Shown here piece by piece: positions 5,618 through 5,618 of a DNA stretch of 5,618 nucleotides (positions are counted from its first letter, which is position 1; each line of letters starts with the position of its first letter). This DNA is from an uncultured Synergistales bacterium (GTDB taxonomy: Bacteria > Synergistota > Synergistia > Synergistales > Aminobacteriaceae). Both the position numbers and the translations under genes were made by a program. The stretch spans positions 1 to 5,618 of the forward strand of contig CAJORD010000192.1 in the NCBI GenBank assembly GCA_905236605.1. The letters are read 5' to 3'. The notes beneath the pieces are model-generated. The model was not told the origin of the DNA and did not search any database. It was given only the letters and a program-made list of their open reading frames with translations.

Positions 5618-5618
5618 C

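Overview
The window carries a single plus-strand gene string. It begins inside thiS and runs thiS-thiG-thiH-thiE, then an ABC-type ATPase, a secreted binding protein and a PurM/HypE-fold protein. The string ends near 5417 and meets the end of a minus-strand gene converging from the right. Coding is dense: gaps between the plus-strand genes range from slight overlap to 49 bases.

Region 1 (1-2875) is the thiazole half of thiamin biosynthesis plus the joining enzyme. ThiS is the sulfur carrier, ending in Gly-Gly-Gly. ThiH is a radical-SAM tyrosine lyase that makes dehydroglycine. ThiG is the thiazole synthase, with its Schiff-base lysine at residue 96. ThiE joins thiazole phosphate to HMP pyrophosphate to give thiamin phosphate. 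thiF, thiC, thiD and the usual TPP riboswitch are not in the window; thiF is not in its frequent place between thiS and thiG.

Region 2 (2868-4466) is two thirds of an iron-siderophore/heme/vitamin-B12 type importer: an ATPase of the FepC/BtuD group and a BtuF-like periplasmic binding protein. No permease gene is present. The ATPase has an anomalous start. An ATG overlaps the thiE stop (TAATG), but it is one base out of frame with the conserved ATPase sequence, and the first ordinary in-frame start (GTG 2952) would remove the nucleotide-stacking first strand.

Region 3 (4470-5417) is a 315-residue ATP-binding protein of the PurM/HypE/ThiL/SelD fold. It is not a standard ThiL and lacks the C-terminal cysteine of HypE. 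As the last gene of a thiamin locus it could supply the thiamin-phosphate kinase step, but that is inference. Region 4 (5418-5618) holds a hairpin with an A7 run on its left, which reads as an intrinsic terminator for minus-strand transcription, and the C-terminal 55 codons of an unrecognised minus-strand gene.

Organism: the oxygen-sensitive ThiH route points to an anaerobe. The binding protein has a type I signal peptide with no lipobox, which fits a diderm cell with a true periplasm. The ThiH, ThiG and ThiS sequences resemble the Clostridia-like forms as I remember them. A diderm anaerobe such as Synergistota or Negativicutes would fit, but this is a low-confidence guess. No mobile element, CRISPR array, tRNA or rRNA was seen.
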